Below are positions 23,454 through 36,710 of a stretch of 64,000 bases of DNA, in pieces; the first letter of the stretch is position 1; each line of letters begins with the position of its first letter. The DNA comes from Cucumis sativus (lineage: Eukaryota; Streptophyta; Magnoliopsida; Cucurbitales; Cucurbitaceae), in the NCBI RefSeq assembly GCF_000004075.3, contig NC_026659.2, positions 25,562,272-25,626,271 on the forward strand, in the 5' to 3' direction. The position numbers were made by a program, and so were the translations under genes. Under the pieces are notes generated by a model. It ran no database searches. It was given only the letters and a program-made list of their open reading frames with translations, and was not told the DNA's origin.

Positions 23454-26400
23454 TTATGGGCATCTCACATTTCTTCCGGGGCCACCATAGTAAAAATAAT
23501 TTCCCCAAACTCTATTAATTCCACCTTGAATGTTATAACAATTTGGATGATCAGCCAAAACCTTCAGATTCGATAGAGGAATTAAGCTGTTATCCCAATC
23601 CACCACTTGCAAGTTCCTAAAATATGAAGCTTTTCCGAATCCTTCTCCGGCGAAGTGCCCGCTCCCCATTTGTGTCCCCGTGTGGAAACCCGACGCCCGA
23701 GAATTCACCACCTCACCGCCGAATTGTATCATAGTCGCGTGGCTTCGGAGGTGAGTGAATAGAAATGCCGGCCAGTATCCCACTAATACACCCGACCCGA
23801 ATTCTAACCACCAATTTCCATGCTTCGGATCCTAAAGAAAAAACCATTTTTAAATGACCAACTCAGAGATATTATTTGTTGTCGGTGAAGGTATAATAGA
23901 GTTTGGTTACCTTCCAAACAAGAAGACTGATGTCGAACTGGCCTCCATTGTAGGAAGAAGTTGGAGAAATAGCAGCTCCAATGGCGATTCTATTGTTGGT
24001 TTGAACGAAGCCGGAGCAGAGTAAATTGTAGCAGCCCGTCGTTTGATATGCGTCTGACTGTTCAATTCAATTCCATTCCTTTATTATTTTTTCAAGAAAA
24101 ATAAAGATAACTCATTTTGCCATTTTTTATGATTTTCTTTCAATAACTTATTTTTGCATTTTTTAAAAATGGTTTAGAATTCAAATATTTATTCATTACC
24201 GTATGATTTTTTGTTTTGTTTTTAGTTCCTCAATATAACAAACAAAAAAGAAATAAAATTAATTTTCACAAACTAAAAACAAAAACATTGAAATTACTAC
24301 CAAATGGAGTCTTCAAAAATATAAAACTATTTGAGAAAAAAAACAAAACATTCACAAATTATTTTTTTAAATTAAAAAAAAAAAGCATTGAGAGAAACTA
24401 CAAAGTATAATTAAAAACTAAAAAACCAACCATCATTTAATTAGAAATAACAAATTAGTTTTAGGATAAGTACTTACAGTCCAATAAGTGAAAAATCTCG
24501 GGTAATTGTCTCCATACAGCTCTGGGCTAACCTGTGATTATACTTAAACATGTTAATTAATGGAGCACATGAAACTTTGCATTTTCTTTTATTAAATGTT
24601 TAGATTTCATTAAGTTCTAATTAATTACATCTGTTTCAAAAGAAACCTAATTGATTGCATTGCGTAATTAATCCATTCCCCTAATTCTATTCTTCAATAC
24701 TTAGAATGGTTGAATTAATTGAGGTTGTACTGTTCATTCATTATTAAAGAAGAAAAAAAAACAATATGTTTACTAATTTTTAAATGAAATGTATTGTTGG
24801 CAAAGGGAAACAAATTGACTACTAAATAATAAAAATTAACAACTAAGAGTTTCTACTCATTATCTTAATTCTTAAGTCAACCATTTTGATTGGTTACTTT
24901 GAATTATAACTAATAACCAACCAATTTTCAAATATTTTCTATTCAATAGAAAAAAAAAAAAAAACTTCAAAATTTTGGAAAAAAATAACACTATAATCAA
25001 TCAATTAAGTACAAAGTCAAGTAATTTTAATTTAAGAGAGAATATATTCCTTTTATATATACACATATATATAACAAATGTGAGCTTTTTTCTTTTCTTT
25101 TAAATAAAATTAGACTGTGTTTAAGAAATTCTTAATCTCTCACTCTCAAAAGGTCTTTTAATTTATTTAAATTTTAAAAATTAATTCTTCTACTAGATAG
25201 AAATTGAAGTTTTATCTTAAATTATTTACAAAATATAAATTAATTTTATATGGTATAATAATTGTAGGTCTAAAATTTTATTTTATAAATATTTTTATTT
25301 AATTTGTTATATTAAAAAATATTAAAACTAAAAAGAAAAATAGAACAAACCAAACACCTATTTGATATAAATTTAAAATTTTGTACAACTAAAAAAAGTT
25401 TAAGGTAGTGTTAGACGTTTAGTGACCTATGAAACTAAAATTTATAGGTTTAAAATACTTATTAGATGCTTTTCCAATATGACGACTCAACGAACATACT
25501 ATAATGTGAACGGAAAGGAGTGAGAAATGTTATAGATTGAGCAGTGGTTGAATTATATGAAGGTTTTAAATAGAAGAGGAGAAAAAAATGTAGGGAGGTA
25601 AGTAATTTAATGTTGTATACAAAAGGAAATTTAATGTTTGTGGGAAATTCTCTAGGCAATAAAGTTGAGTGTGTGGTAGCTTTCACATTTGGGGTATTTA
25701 TTTGTGTGACAATAATGAGTTTGATAATGATACCAATAATAATGAATTTCACAGTTGTCCCCATTACAACAATCCTTCCATTCCTTTTCCCCCAACCCAA
25801 CCATACACAATTCAATTCCCAAACAAACCCATTATTGTTATTCAATTAATGAAATGATACCATCTAATTTTTGTTTCAAATATTGTGATTTTAACGTATT
25901 TATTTTAGTTTTGATCTCTATATTTCAAATTTTAGATGAATGTGTTGCAATGGATATAGGTTTTGAATGGTAAAACATGAACTAGAAAACTTAAAAGAAG
26001 AAAAAGGAAGAAGAGAGAAGAAGAGAGAAGAAGAAGAAGAAGAAGAACGGGAACTTGCCTGCCAGCCAGCTTCAATGGTGTTAAGATCATCTCCAAAAGA
26101 ACCAGAAATGACCCACATCTGAGACAGACTAAACTCGTATTGATTCGTCACCCGCGGTGCCCATACGTTTATGCTTCCTTTTGCTCCGTAGTACTCTTCT
26201 CCACTTACAAATCCCACTGCATGCTGTCACCGTAACCAAAATCACCCCGCACCCCTAATTAATCCATCGTTATTAACCCACACTCTAAACTTTTTATTCA
26301 TTTCGCTTTCTTTCTTTCTTACTTATTTACTTACTTACCTCATGCCCACTGCTGGATGAATCTCTTCTAATCCTTCTTCTTACTTTCCTTCCAAATCTTT

Positions 26401-27027
26401 GAACAGAGCTCGCTCTCATCATATCGTTTTCTGTTGTTCTTCTGATCGGAACACTCCCCTCCGGGCAAAATTCCCCGGACATACTCCATAATTGGAACGT
26501 TTCCGATGATTCCTCCCCCGAACTACTCCGTTCGTACGGTCTATCCGGCAGATCCTAAAACCAATCCAATTCGTTAGCAATAAAGAAAACCCCAGATAAA
26601 TAAATCAAATTTGTTATTGATTTACCAATGGCTTCTGTCCTTTCAGTAATGGATGATCAAAAGCTGGCTGTTGATGAGTTATAACACAATCTATAAGATC
26701 ACCGTCAGGGCTCTGCACAAATCAAAATCCCATGAAAACAGAGGAAAACAGAGGAGATACACTAAAGAAAATTAAAAAAGGAAAAAGGAAGATGAATGAA
26801 TGAATGAATGCCTGAATTGTCTTGATGGGTGGCTTGTTGATTCTCTTGAGATGAGCTCTAACTAGCTTCAGTTTCTTGAGATGGTCTTGTGGGCGAAACG
26901 CCGTCGTTTTATTGATTGGATGGGAATGAACAGGACAAAAGGATGAAACGACAAGAAGGGAAAAAACAAGAAGAGGAAGAAGAAGAGAAGAAGAAGAAGA
27001 AAAATAAGAAGAAGAAGAAGAATCCAT
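23454..27027 (-). CDS. Neprosin-domain (DUF239) secreted protein, 7 exons
   Basis: Putative secreted peptidase-like protein of the neprosin family, which includes the glutamic prolyl endopeptidase of Nepenthes. Exons down the minus strand: 27027-26812, 26712-26626, 26554-26339, 26223-26059, 24531-24478, 24057-23911, 23831-23454; 420 residues, usual for the family. A Ser-rich start and hydrophobic core (15-30) form a signal peptide. The activation-peptide domain follows ([26 protein letters not shown]). The C-terminal neprosin domain runs from about 175, with [49 protein letters not shown] and [16 protein letters not shown]. Glu in YEFSLSQMW and in WWLEFG are candidates for the two catalytic glutamates; that is inference. 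Introns 1 and 4 need GC donors (CAG|GCATTC and CAG|GCAAGT). For intron 1, the only in-frame GT option leaves a 48-bp intron, too short for most plants. Many plant members have no known substrate. Confidence 0.93.
24532..26058. other. Long intron 4 of the neprosin gene
   Basis: About 1.5 kb, AT-rich, GC-AG borders on the minus strand. A 127-codon minus-strand frame at 25462-25845 and overlapping plus-strand frames show no known domain and are taken as chance. Confidence 0.6.
25985..26047. repeat. (GAA/GAG)n microsatellite inside the neprosin intron
   Basis: Interrupted AAGAAG/AGAGAAG run just inside intron 4 next to its donor. A similar AAGAAG run at 26976-27021 lies in exon 1, where it encodes the poly-Ser start of the protein. 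Confidence 0.8.
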
Positions 27028-29320
27028 GTGTATTGTTTTTGTTTTTGTTGTAATTTGTAGCTGTAAATTTGGGCATTTATCTTGTCCTCATGAAAACGGG
27101 CACTAAATTCTTAGCTTTTGGGTGAGGAGTAGCATCTTGACAAAAAACCCAACAAGAAATTGACTAAACCAAAATCTTAAGAAAAAAACGAACAGTGTTT
27201 CTCACCATTTCCAAAGCACAAGTGCTTGGCTTTGAAATTCTCTTCTATATTGAGCTTCAAAGGCACGGGGGGATGAATAAAATAAAGGTAAAGAAGAAGA
27301 GGGTGAAAGGGAGGGAGGGAGAGAGTTTTATGCTTATGGGGGGTTGGGATTTTCTTAAAGTTTTGCCCATGTGAGTATGGTATTATATATATTCACTTGG
27401 TAGTGATGAAATCATGCCCAATTTCTCTAATTTTGAAATTAAAATTAAACTATTACAAAAGATGGAGAGAAAAGGGAGATGTGTGTTTCCAGTCTGCATT
27501 ACAAAGACTGATAACTTTAGCTTTTTTGTGCCAAATATCATTTCCCCCAATTTAAAATTTAAAAAAAAAAAAAAAAACAAAAAAGAAGAGAGAACTTAAG
27601 TACGATTAATATATTACATCTTTATATTTTCAAATCCTAAAATCAAAATTTGTATGTGTTCAAATTAAAATAAGTTTAAAGATAAATAGAAATGTGGAAG
27701 TAGCAAAATATTAATACATTTATTCATGCCGTGAATAGTTCAAATTACAAAGTGTATGTATGTTTAGGATTAGGATTACGTTAAATTTCTCTCATTTTAC
27801 CGTTTAGGGTTTCTTATTCTTAATTAATACAACTTTACCATTCTCGAATTTTCATTTTTTTTGTTTCTCGTTCCCTATTCTCTAATTTGCGGATTCCTTG
27901 TTGCTTATTTTTGTAAAACAAAAAATGAAACTGCATTTAATGATTATTTATGTTTTATGTTTCTCTAAAAATTGTTTCAATTTAATCCATAAACTTTAAA
28001 AATGTTTGGATATCGTCACCCTTAAAATTTATTTATTTTTTACTTATTTCAACTCGACCTCTCGATCTCATGGTTACACTCTCAACTTTAGATTCAATGC
28101 TCAAATTTAATTTTTAATGTTAATGCTAAGGCATATGAATTAATTTAAAATATTAAAAATAACTATAATTAATTAATTAAGGTTAACCCTTTTTAATACT
28201 ATTAAAAATAATTTTAAAATTTCACTTCATCCATATTTTGAGTTAATTAATTAACATTAATAAGTAAAACTAAAAGTAAGGAATTATTGCAGTTGTTCCA
28301 AGAAAGTTATTATTACAGGGGAGGTTATAATAGTTTAGGTTTAAATGGTAAGTTATTTTAGTTGATTATAATGGTAGCTATAGCATGTTTAAACTATTTT
28401 AGTTTTAGAAAAAAATTAATAATAAATAATGTAATAAAATAAAATTTTAATTATTTTAAAATAATAGTAAATATAGTTAATTGAAAAATATCAAATAGTC
28501 ATAAATAGTTTTTATCTCAAACATCTCTATATATTTTATAATAACATACAAAAATTTAAAGTACACAACTTAAAATATAGGTAAGAAATTGAAATACAAC
28601 TTAAATTTTAATAAAAGAAAATTTTGAATTAAATTAAAAAAATTTAGAAAAAAACAGTTCATATTTTGTTTGTATATTATAAATTTAATAAATAGGATGG
28701 TAATCTATTTTTAAATTAGTTATTTTTGCAATCTTAAGAATGTTGACTATATGAATTTTATTATAATAATTTTGTTACGATTTTTGCAAATTCTCATTTT
28801 AAAAATAATATCATATCATTTTCAAATGTAATAACTAAATAGAAATATATATATATATATATTCGAATAATTTAGTTTTCTCCCCCGGCAGTGAGTGAAT
28901 TGGTGAAATTAATAATTGGGGAGTGGTAGAGTAGAGTATGGAAGCCGTGGAATAGAAACTGCTGCAAATTCGATGCTTTAATTAAATTTCACGGAAATGC
29001 GTGATCGAAACGGCGTCGTTGTGTGAAAGGTCCAATTTTCTAAAATTGGAACACGCGCGTTTGGCCGTTTGAGCAGCGTGCCCATGCACCCTCATGCGTA
29101 TTCCCTACGTTTTTCTTTTCACTATCATTATATATAATATATCTATTCATTTTTTAATTTCGATGTTTCAAAGTAATATTTTTTCCATCCTCATTTATTT
29201 ATTCATAACTTATATAATAAACATCAATTCTTAAGTATTTATGATATTTTTATTTCTATTTCCTGTTCTTGGAGTCTAATTTTTACTATTTATGAGTTAA
29301 AATTTCTCAAAAAGAAAACA

Positions 29321-29414
29321 GTGGATAATTCAAAAAGAATTACGTGTGATAACTCCTAATTTTTTTAGTGGATAATTCAAAAAGAATTACGTGTGATAAC
29401 TCCTAATTTTTTTT
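29321..29414 (+). repeat. 47-bp tandem duplication
   Basis: Units 29321-29367 and 29368-29414 start GTGGATAATTCAAAAAGAAT and end in CTCCTAATTTTTTT. They differ only at the last base. Confidence 0.9.
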
Positions 29415-30160
29415 TGCTTTTATCTTAAAAAGTTTTGAACTAGCATTAGTGTTTTCTTAATTTGGTTGTTTAAAAATTTTGATTCTAATTCATTCTCATT
29501 TTTGTAAAGCGCACGAGACCATTCAATGTTGAGTTGGGGATGTAAACACAATAGCCTTAAAGATCTTCTATACCATATCTACATGAAAAATCGTTGCTCG
29601 TTGACTTTCTAAATTTTAGCCTTTCGTTTTCTTATTGAAAAGGAGAAAAGCAAAATATCACTAATAGACTTTGTTATAGAAAATTTAATATATAATGTCG
29701 TAAAAAAAAAACTAATGATTATATTATAGACTTTATTTTATAAATTAATGACACATCAAAAATTATATTTTTAAGTATAATGACTTAGAATTAATAGACA
29801 TAAAAGTCAAATGGACATATAACAAAAGCATATATAGAATGTAAAGACAATCTATAAGTTTGGCTCTTGAATTCTCGAAGAACTGAGCAAAAGAGAATTG
29901 AATAAAATTTGAAGTGGGGTCGAGAAAAGGAAAGGCATCTTTCGAATCGTAGTCTTTAATTTGTTGATATAATTAAATTCAACTAAATGTATGAAAATAT
30001 GAAGGTAGGAATTACTTCAATTTATTTAAAATTGGTTGAGATGTAATGTGTATATATATATCATTAATGAGATGGAGAAAAAAGCCATAGCTGGAAGAAT
30101 TAAAGAAAGTTAAGTTTTGTAGATATTGTTAGGTATTATATTATAATTATAATTGATGGT

Positions 30161-30185
30161 AGAGAGAGAGAGAGAGAGAGAGAGA
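30161..30185 (+). repeat. (AG)n microsatellite
   Basis: About 12 uninterrupted AG units in spacer DNA. Confidence 0.95.
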
Positions 30186-33100
30186 TTATAAAGAGAATTT
30201 AAAAGGTAAAAATTCAACAATATAATAAATATTAGAGACAAAGACATGAGGGGTAATGTAAATAAAAAGGAGAGCTCCAATTTCCCAACTGTGTTGGACA
30301 ATGAAAGCAAAGGTCACTTTCGTAATCTTACCACAAAACTTCTACACGCACGTAAACATAATTAAACATGAAAATATCCAACATATGAAATCAAACAACT
30401 CGTCTTTTTTGCTTCCTTTTTTTATTTGTCTTTTTTGAAGAAGAAAATTATCTTTCCTATTCCTAAATTAAAAATATTTCCATTTCTATTCGTATCCGAA
30501 CATAATAGAATCTCGAAAAAGATGGTTAAAAATGTCCCTCAAACTGATGTGGTTTTTTCAAGCTAGGATTGTTTAGCCTATAAATTTACAATATTTTTTA
30601 AAACTATTTCTCCACTTTAAACTAATAAGAATAGTAAAATCTACGGGAAGTATAGTATTTTAAGAGAAATTGTCAAAGATGATCATTTGAGCAAATTATT
30701 TATATTTTATATCAAAATTACGCGATAGTGCAATGAATTTTTGTCTTAAAAAGAACACTATATTTTAAATCTATTTTTAAAATTATTAACAAATGCATTT
30801 TCTTTCAAAATTCTATTCAAGATCTAATCATTATTTATATATTTAATAAAAAATTTATCTTGAAGATATTTTAAAAAGTAACCAAAATATTAAAATTATT
30901 TACTAAATACAACAATTAGTTTAGTTTTTTTCTTAGTCCAAGGATGCTTGGGTTGATGAGAAAATGTGTCAACTTGGATAAAATATTTATTACAACTTAA
31001 TTAAATTGGGGTTTGTTAGTTACACATCTCTGCATGAAATTCAATTTTGGCGGCACTTAATAAACAAGAAGGCCTTTGGACCATCCCTATAATCTTACAT
31101 CCTATTTGTTCTTTAAATCATAACTAAACATCTCTACCCAAAGTACTTTTAAAGGTGGTTGAAATTTGAAGCCAAAAATTAAATATATAACATGCGAAGT
31201 AAATATGCTTTACAAAGTTTTGGTTTCAAAAAGACATTTATTAGTTATTCATGTATTTTATAAAGATGGCAAAAAAAATTCACGTGAAATTTAGATTATT
31301 TTTCTCTATAAAGATAAGATGTGATGTTTAATTCTTTTAATCTAATGGAAACTTATTAAAGTTTTGACCATATAAAATTCTCAGCTGAAAAGAGGTCTTT
31401 AATTTGGGTATTTTATTCAGAAAAAAGAGAGAGAGAGAGAGACCCCATGTGGATTTCTTTTATGAAAAATGTGGAATTAATTTTCTTCTAAACTTAATTT
31501 AGATAATGATGAGGTTAAGAAAGGATGAGAAATAATTAATTAACATTTATAAAATGGATGGGTGCAAGGCTGGCTGGGGACGCCTTCTATGGGTTCTACG
31601 GCCAATTATTACACTCCACTTTTCTTTTTCTTTTTCTTCTTAAACAATCAAGATTAACTCAACTAATTTGATACGTTATGTTGTATGGTTTTCTAATTTT
31701 TTGAATTTAATTATCCTAGTGGATACAAATTTGAATTTTGTTATATTTATGAGAATGTTAAATCTCAAAGTTAATTTTATCTCAAATTAGAAGTTAGTGA
31801 TACATTATGTGAAGATGGTAAGTGATATCTTCATTCCAAAATCCTAATTTCATAAAATAAGTTTTTTAAATTGTATTAGATCTATGGCTCTTAATTTTAC
31901 AAAAATACCAAAAAAAAAAAAAAAGATACACATGATAATACTTGATAATTTTAGTACACTATGTACCTAATACACTCTTACTATAATTTTCCTTTAACAA
32001 ATCATATTAACTAAATTTAATTTTTAAGATTATAATAATTAAACGCATATTTTTTTTAATCCTAGAATCAAATTTACAATTTTTTTAAAAAAAACTTTAG
32101 GGATTCTATTTGTAATTTCAAAAGTTATTTGACTAATTAAACAGACATTTAAAATTTTAAATATAGAACTTATTTGAGTATACTTCATTTTATATATATA
32201 TTGGTGTAATTGCTTTTTGTTGGGAAATGTAAACTTTGTTTTTGTTTTAAACCATCCATTTTGTAGGTAACCCCACTACCTTTAATTTTCCATTTATTTT
32301 TAGTTTAGGCATGAGAGCATTCAAACTTTAGACCACAATTATGCCAAAAAGTTACTTTTCTAAATTTAATAATATGGCCTAACAATACCATTAACAGTTA
32401 ATTTTTTTCATACAAAGTGGACGGTTATTATTATTTTTTATAATTTTATTACTACATTAAAATTTTAACCTTTCAAACTCAAAAACTTACGAAAGGGTAA
32501 ATTATACGAGTGGTAAAATTTTACTTTTTAACATAAATTTTTTACCGTAGACTATTTGTCCCCTTCCGTTTTCCTCTCCCATAGTTTCAACCCCTAAATT
32601 ATTATATTTGTTTGATAATTATTTTAAATTGAGTCTACGTATACTTATTCTAAATTTTCTACTTGTCATCTACTTTGTTTTTAATTTAAAATTTCCTTAA
32701 CTCTCTTACTTAGAAAATATGAAAATTAAAAGAGTTATCAAATGAGATTACATTATTAAATTCTCTTTGATCACCATCCATATTGATAAGATGATAGATT
32801 ATATGTTATTCACTTTTGATTAGTATAGCTAAAAAACTAAAAACAATTTAAGTTTTTTAACGTGTATTAGAATATATCAATGATTTATGAAGTCGGAAAT
32901 TAGCAGATGACTCCTCCCACGAGAATCAATATTAAGAGAAATATAAATGATACTAAAAAAAGGCTGTCAATAAATAGAGTTGCTTTGTTCTTGATTGCAA
33001 TGGCAAAAAATAAAAATATTATTCAACTTTTGATTGGGAACTGAAGCTAAATTTATATGATTAGAGAAACAATAATATTTAAAATATTGTAGTTTGAACT

Positions 33101-36100
33101 TTGAACATCTTGAAATGTGTTGTTTTAGAGACCAAATGAAAACATAAACAATGAGAGTGTCTCGGCCTTAATTATAAATTACAGTCTAATTAATTAATAC
33201 TTAAGAGTTTACTAATGATTGTTATGTGAAGTAAAAGTGAGTTATTAATTAAGATGCATAAGGTTCATTACTAATTACCAATTGAATACATGAATTTTAT
33301 AATTCAACTTAATTAATTAATTTGAAAACGTGGATGGATGTGTGTGTATATATATATATATTATTTATGCGCATGCAGGACAAATTGATTAATATGTATT
33401 AATTGATCCCAAAGCCAAAAATCATAATTTTTCATGTTGTGTTCTTTAGATTTTTGTTTCAGTCTTTTTTTCACTCATCTTTTTTATTTCTTTTTTTGGG
33501 AATTTGATTCTCTGATGATCTTTTTTTTTTCTCGTTTTCATTGATCTGATGAATGTGCTTTTTTTATAATCATTAGGATCTCACTTCTCATAATCAAACA
33601 TCTCCTCTACAAAATACACTTTTTTTTCTTTGTTTAAATTTAGAGCAAAGTAGTTTCAATTATTGATATGATTAAATTTATCGTTAATTTAATTATCGAC
33701 ATAAGCTTTTGAGTTACCTAGTAATTGTAACATAGTGTTATAGTAGGAGATTGATCTTGTGTTAATTAAAACATATTACTGTTTTGATACCATTTCTTTC
33801 ACAATTAATATTGATTTATGCTTATGAGATCTTTCCCAGATTTTTTTTAAACTCATCAACGAAAGAGAATGTTAAAGTGGTGATATAATTAATAAATTTA
33901 CCCTATTTAAGCTTTGAATTAATTAATGATTTAGTATAATTCAAAGTGTTTTACTAGGAAACCTTTGGTTGGAATGCAACAACAGCATGTTTAAAAATTC
34001 CTAAGAAACTACTTCATGGTGTACTTAAATCCTCCAACTTTGTACTTCCATTTCATATACATTGACTTTGCACTTTTGATCATCTCCAACTCATTGCAAT
34101 ATATCGGTTGTGATACGGATAGTATGAACATATATGTACTAATTTATGATCTCTTTTGTATCTTGTTAAGAAAAAAAATAGTAATGCAAAATTCATACCA
34201 TATATTGTTAATATGAAAGTAGCAATAATTATGATCAATTTAAGGGGGTCTAAGTTGATTTAAGTGTACCTACAATGTACAATGAGGAGTGGAGACTCAT
34301 TGGAAGCTATCCATTGCAACTAAATTAGAAACAAAAGCAAATGATAGTTTCAATTTCAGAAGCCCAAACAAAATGATTAACTTTTTTTTTTTTTTTTGGA
34401 AATTAGAACCCAAAGAACTAAACCAATTAGCACAACCTCCATGCCATTAATAATTTACTTGTCCTATACTGTGTGTTTAAGAAGAAACATTCCACTACAT
34501 AGATGTAATCATATTGTCTCCACAATTCAAAGTGTTGAGGCATTTGGGGATAGGAAAAAAGAAAGAAAAAAACTTTTGATCTTCTACCAATGTGTTGTAT
34601 GCAAATCCCAAATTTAAGTCCACCTTGTCCAATAAAAAGTAAAATAAAATAGACCACAATTTGACCAAAACCCTAATATTAAAGATATTTGACCAAAAAA
34701 ATTATTTTCTTAGCTTTATCAATTTGTTCAAAAAGATAGAATGGACATACACCCAGTAAAGTTAAAAGAATAATAATAACAATAAGGTTAAATAGCCATG
34801 GCTTTATTGAAGAAATTAAATAACAATTTAGTTTTTAATACTTGCAAACATATATCTATTTACCCCTTAGTACTTTTTCTAAGAAATGATATAGTATCTA
34901 TAGTAATTTTTATTTTTTTTTTTATCAAAATTAGTGTTAGCGTTCATTACATACCAACTTATTGTTTGTAGTTTATAGCTGATTCAATTTCATTGATTCA
35001 TACTAGTTACCTTTTTTACGATAGGAATTAAATCATTCAAGAACTAAACTATTACAAAACTTAAAAATACATCGACAATTAAAATTAAAAAACTAAAAGC
35101 ATTTTTAAGCTATCGATGTTGTAGGAGCGTCCTTTGATACGAGGTGATGTACGCTTGGAATCGTGAAATAATGGGATTCAATTAATATGGTTAGGGACTT
35201 TAGAATATATATGTGTGGATATTTTTAACTCTGTTTGAAGTGACAAACATGATTATTGCAAAAGCAAATATTTTAATTCCTTTGACCTAAACAATATGAA
35301 AGAATGAAAGAATTAATGGGGCTTAGGTTTTGTAGTCTCAGTTAGGTCTCTACTTTAAACTTATAATTAGGGTTTCTTCTAAAACTCTTAAAAAGTAGTT
35401 CTTTTGTTTCATCCACTTTTCTTTCTTTTTTTTGCATAATTATCCGATCCCACTTAAAAAAAAGGTAACGTTTGGGCATTTTCAATCTTCTCTCTTCCAA
35501 ATTCATAAGAATATCAAAATGTGTATTATATATATCACTAAAGTTCAAACTCAATTCTCCCAAGACTGGAAAAAATAAAATAAAATTCTTCTACTTATAA
35601 AGTGAGAAAGCAAACACAGTAAAGTGAAATCCACATAGATCAACCTAAAAAGAAGAGGGGACCAAAATAAATTGAAACCAGAATAAAATTTAGAGCAATT
35701 ACAAAATGATCATATATATATAAATATATGGTAAGTTATAAGTTTGAACTCAATCTTGTTGAAGGTAATTCAATGGAAGAACTCTATTCCTTAGTAGGTC
35801 CAAGCTCAAGGCATGTGGAGGAGGCATAGGATAATGTACATCCAAAAAGAGAAAAGGCAGTTTCTCGAGGATTGGTTTCGAGGGTTGGGCCAACCAGTCA
35901 AGCCGGTGAATGTATACAGATCGCAAACTTACAAAATATATAGGGTTAGTTTGTCATGTTGCAACCTCGAGTGTTGAAGTTAAACAACCATGAAATCGCA
36001 TGATCTACACATAACTCAAGGAATAGGAAAGACATTACAAATATATTCATTCGAGAAACTCGAAAGAAAATAGTTAGTAGCCACCAAATTAGGAGAGTAT

Positions 36101-36696
36101 TGACCGTATATACTTCTTGTGTGCTAAACTATACACACTCCTCTACTAGCTCCATTCGAGTGTGGTAAGGTAAAAAAGCGAGATCAAACGTAGAGAAGCA
36201 GAACGAACTGAGATCAAACTCATGAGGAGCCCACAACAACAACGATTTCAAACGAAATTTCGAACATCAATACATATTTGATGACAGTTAAACTAAATAA
36301 TACCCCTTAATTCACACTTTTGTGAAGGACGAGTCCTCGATTTGTTCGCATAATAGTGTCGCAATCAATGGAAGGGTTAGCTTTGGTTTGCTTTATGGGT
36401 GTCTGACAATTTTTACTACAAAAATATTCGCATTGACAGGAAGGAAAAAGGAAAAAAAAACTAGAGATTATAAAAGTATGAAATAATCATGTTTTGAGCA
36501 ATGATTTTGTCCAATTGGCAGAGTCAGCTTTTAAAGGGGAAAATGGCCATTAATTGTACGAGTGGCCATTTAATTTGTAGCCCAAAACCATGATTTAGAT
36601 TGGGAAGATTAAACTTTATTTATTAATTAATATAAACAATTTTGCTAAATAATATAATTAATGGATGCTTAATTGGGCATATTGTTTGAAAGTGAA

Positions 36697-36710
36697 AAAC
36701 GACGTCGTTT
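36697..36710. promoter_or_regulatory. Perfect 14-bp palindrome AAACGACGTCGTTT
   Basis: A self-complementary 14-mer in AT-rich spacer, with an ACGT core. Close versions occur at 612-625, 26896-26909 (both AAACGCCGTCGTTT) and 29008-29021 (one mismatch). Whether it binds a factor is unknown. Confidence 0.4.

Noticed and set aside
25462-25845. 127-codon minus-strand frame in neprosin intron 4
   Set aside because: Low-complexity hydrophobic sequence, not needed for the conserved exon join on either side and not recognised.
26713-26760. GT-AG alternative for neprosin intron 1
   Set aside because: In frame, but the intron would be only 48 bp and would insert a Phe/Ile-rich segment absent from the family as I know it; the GC donor fits better.
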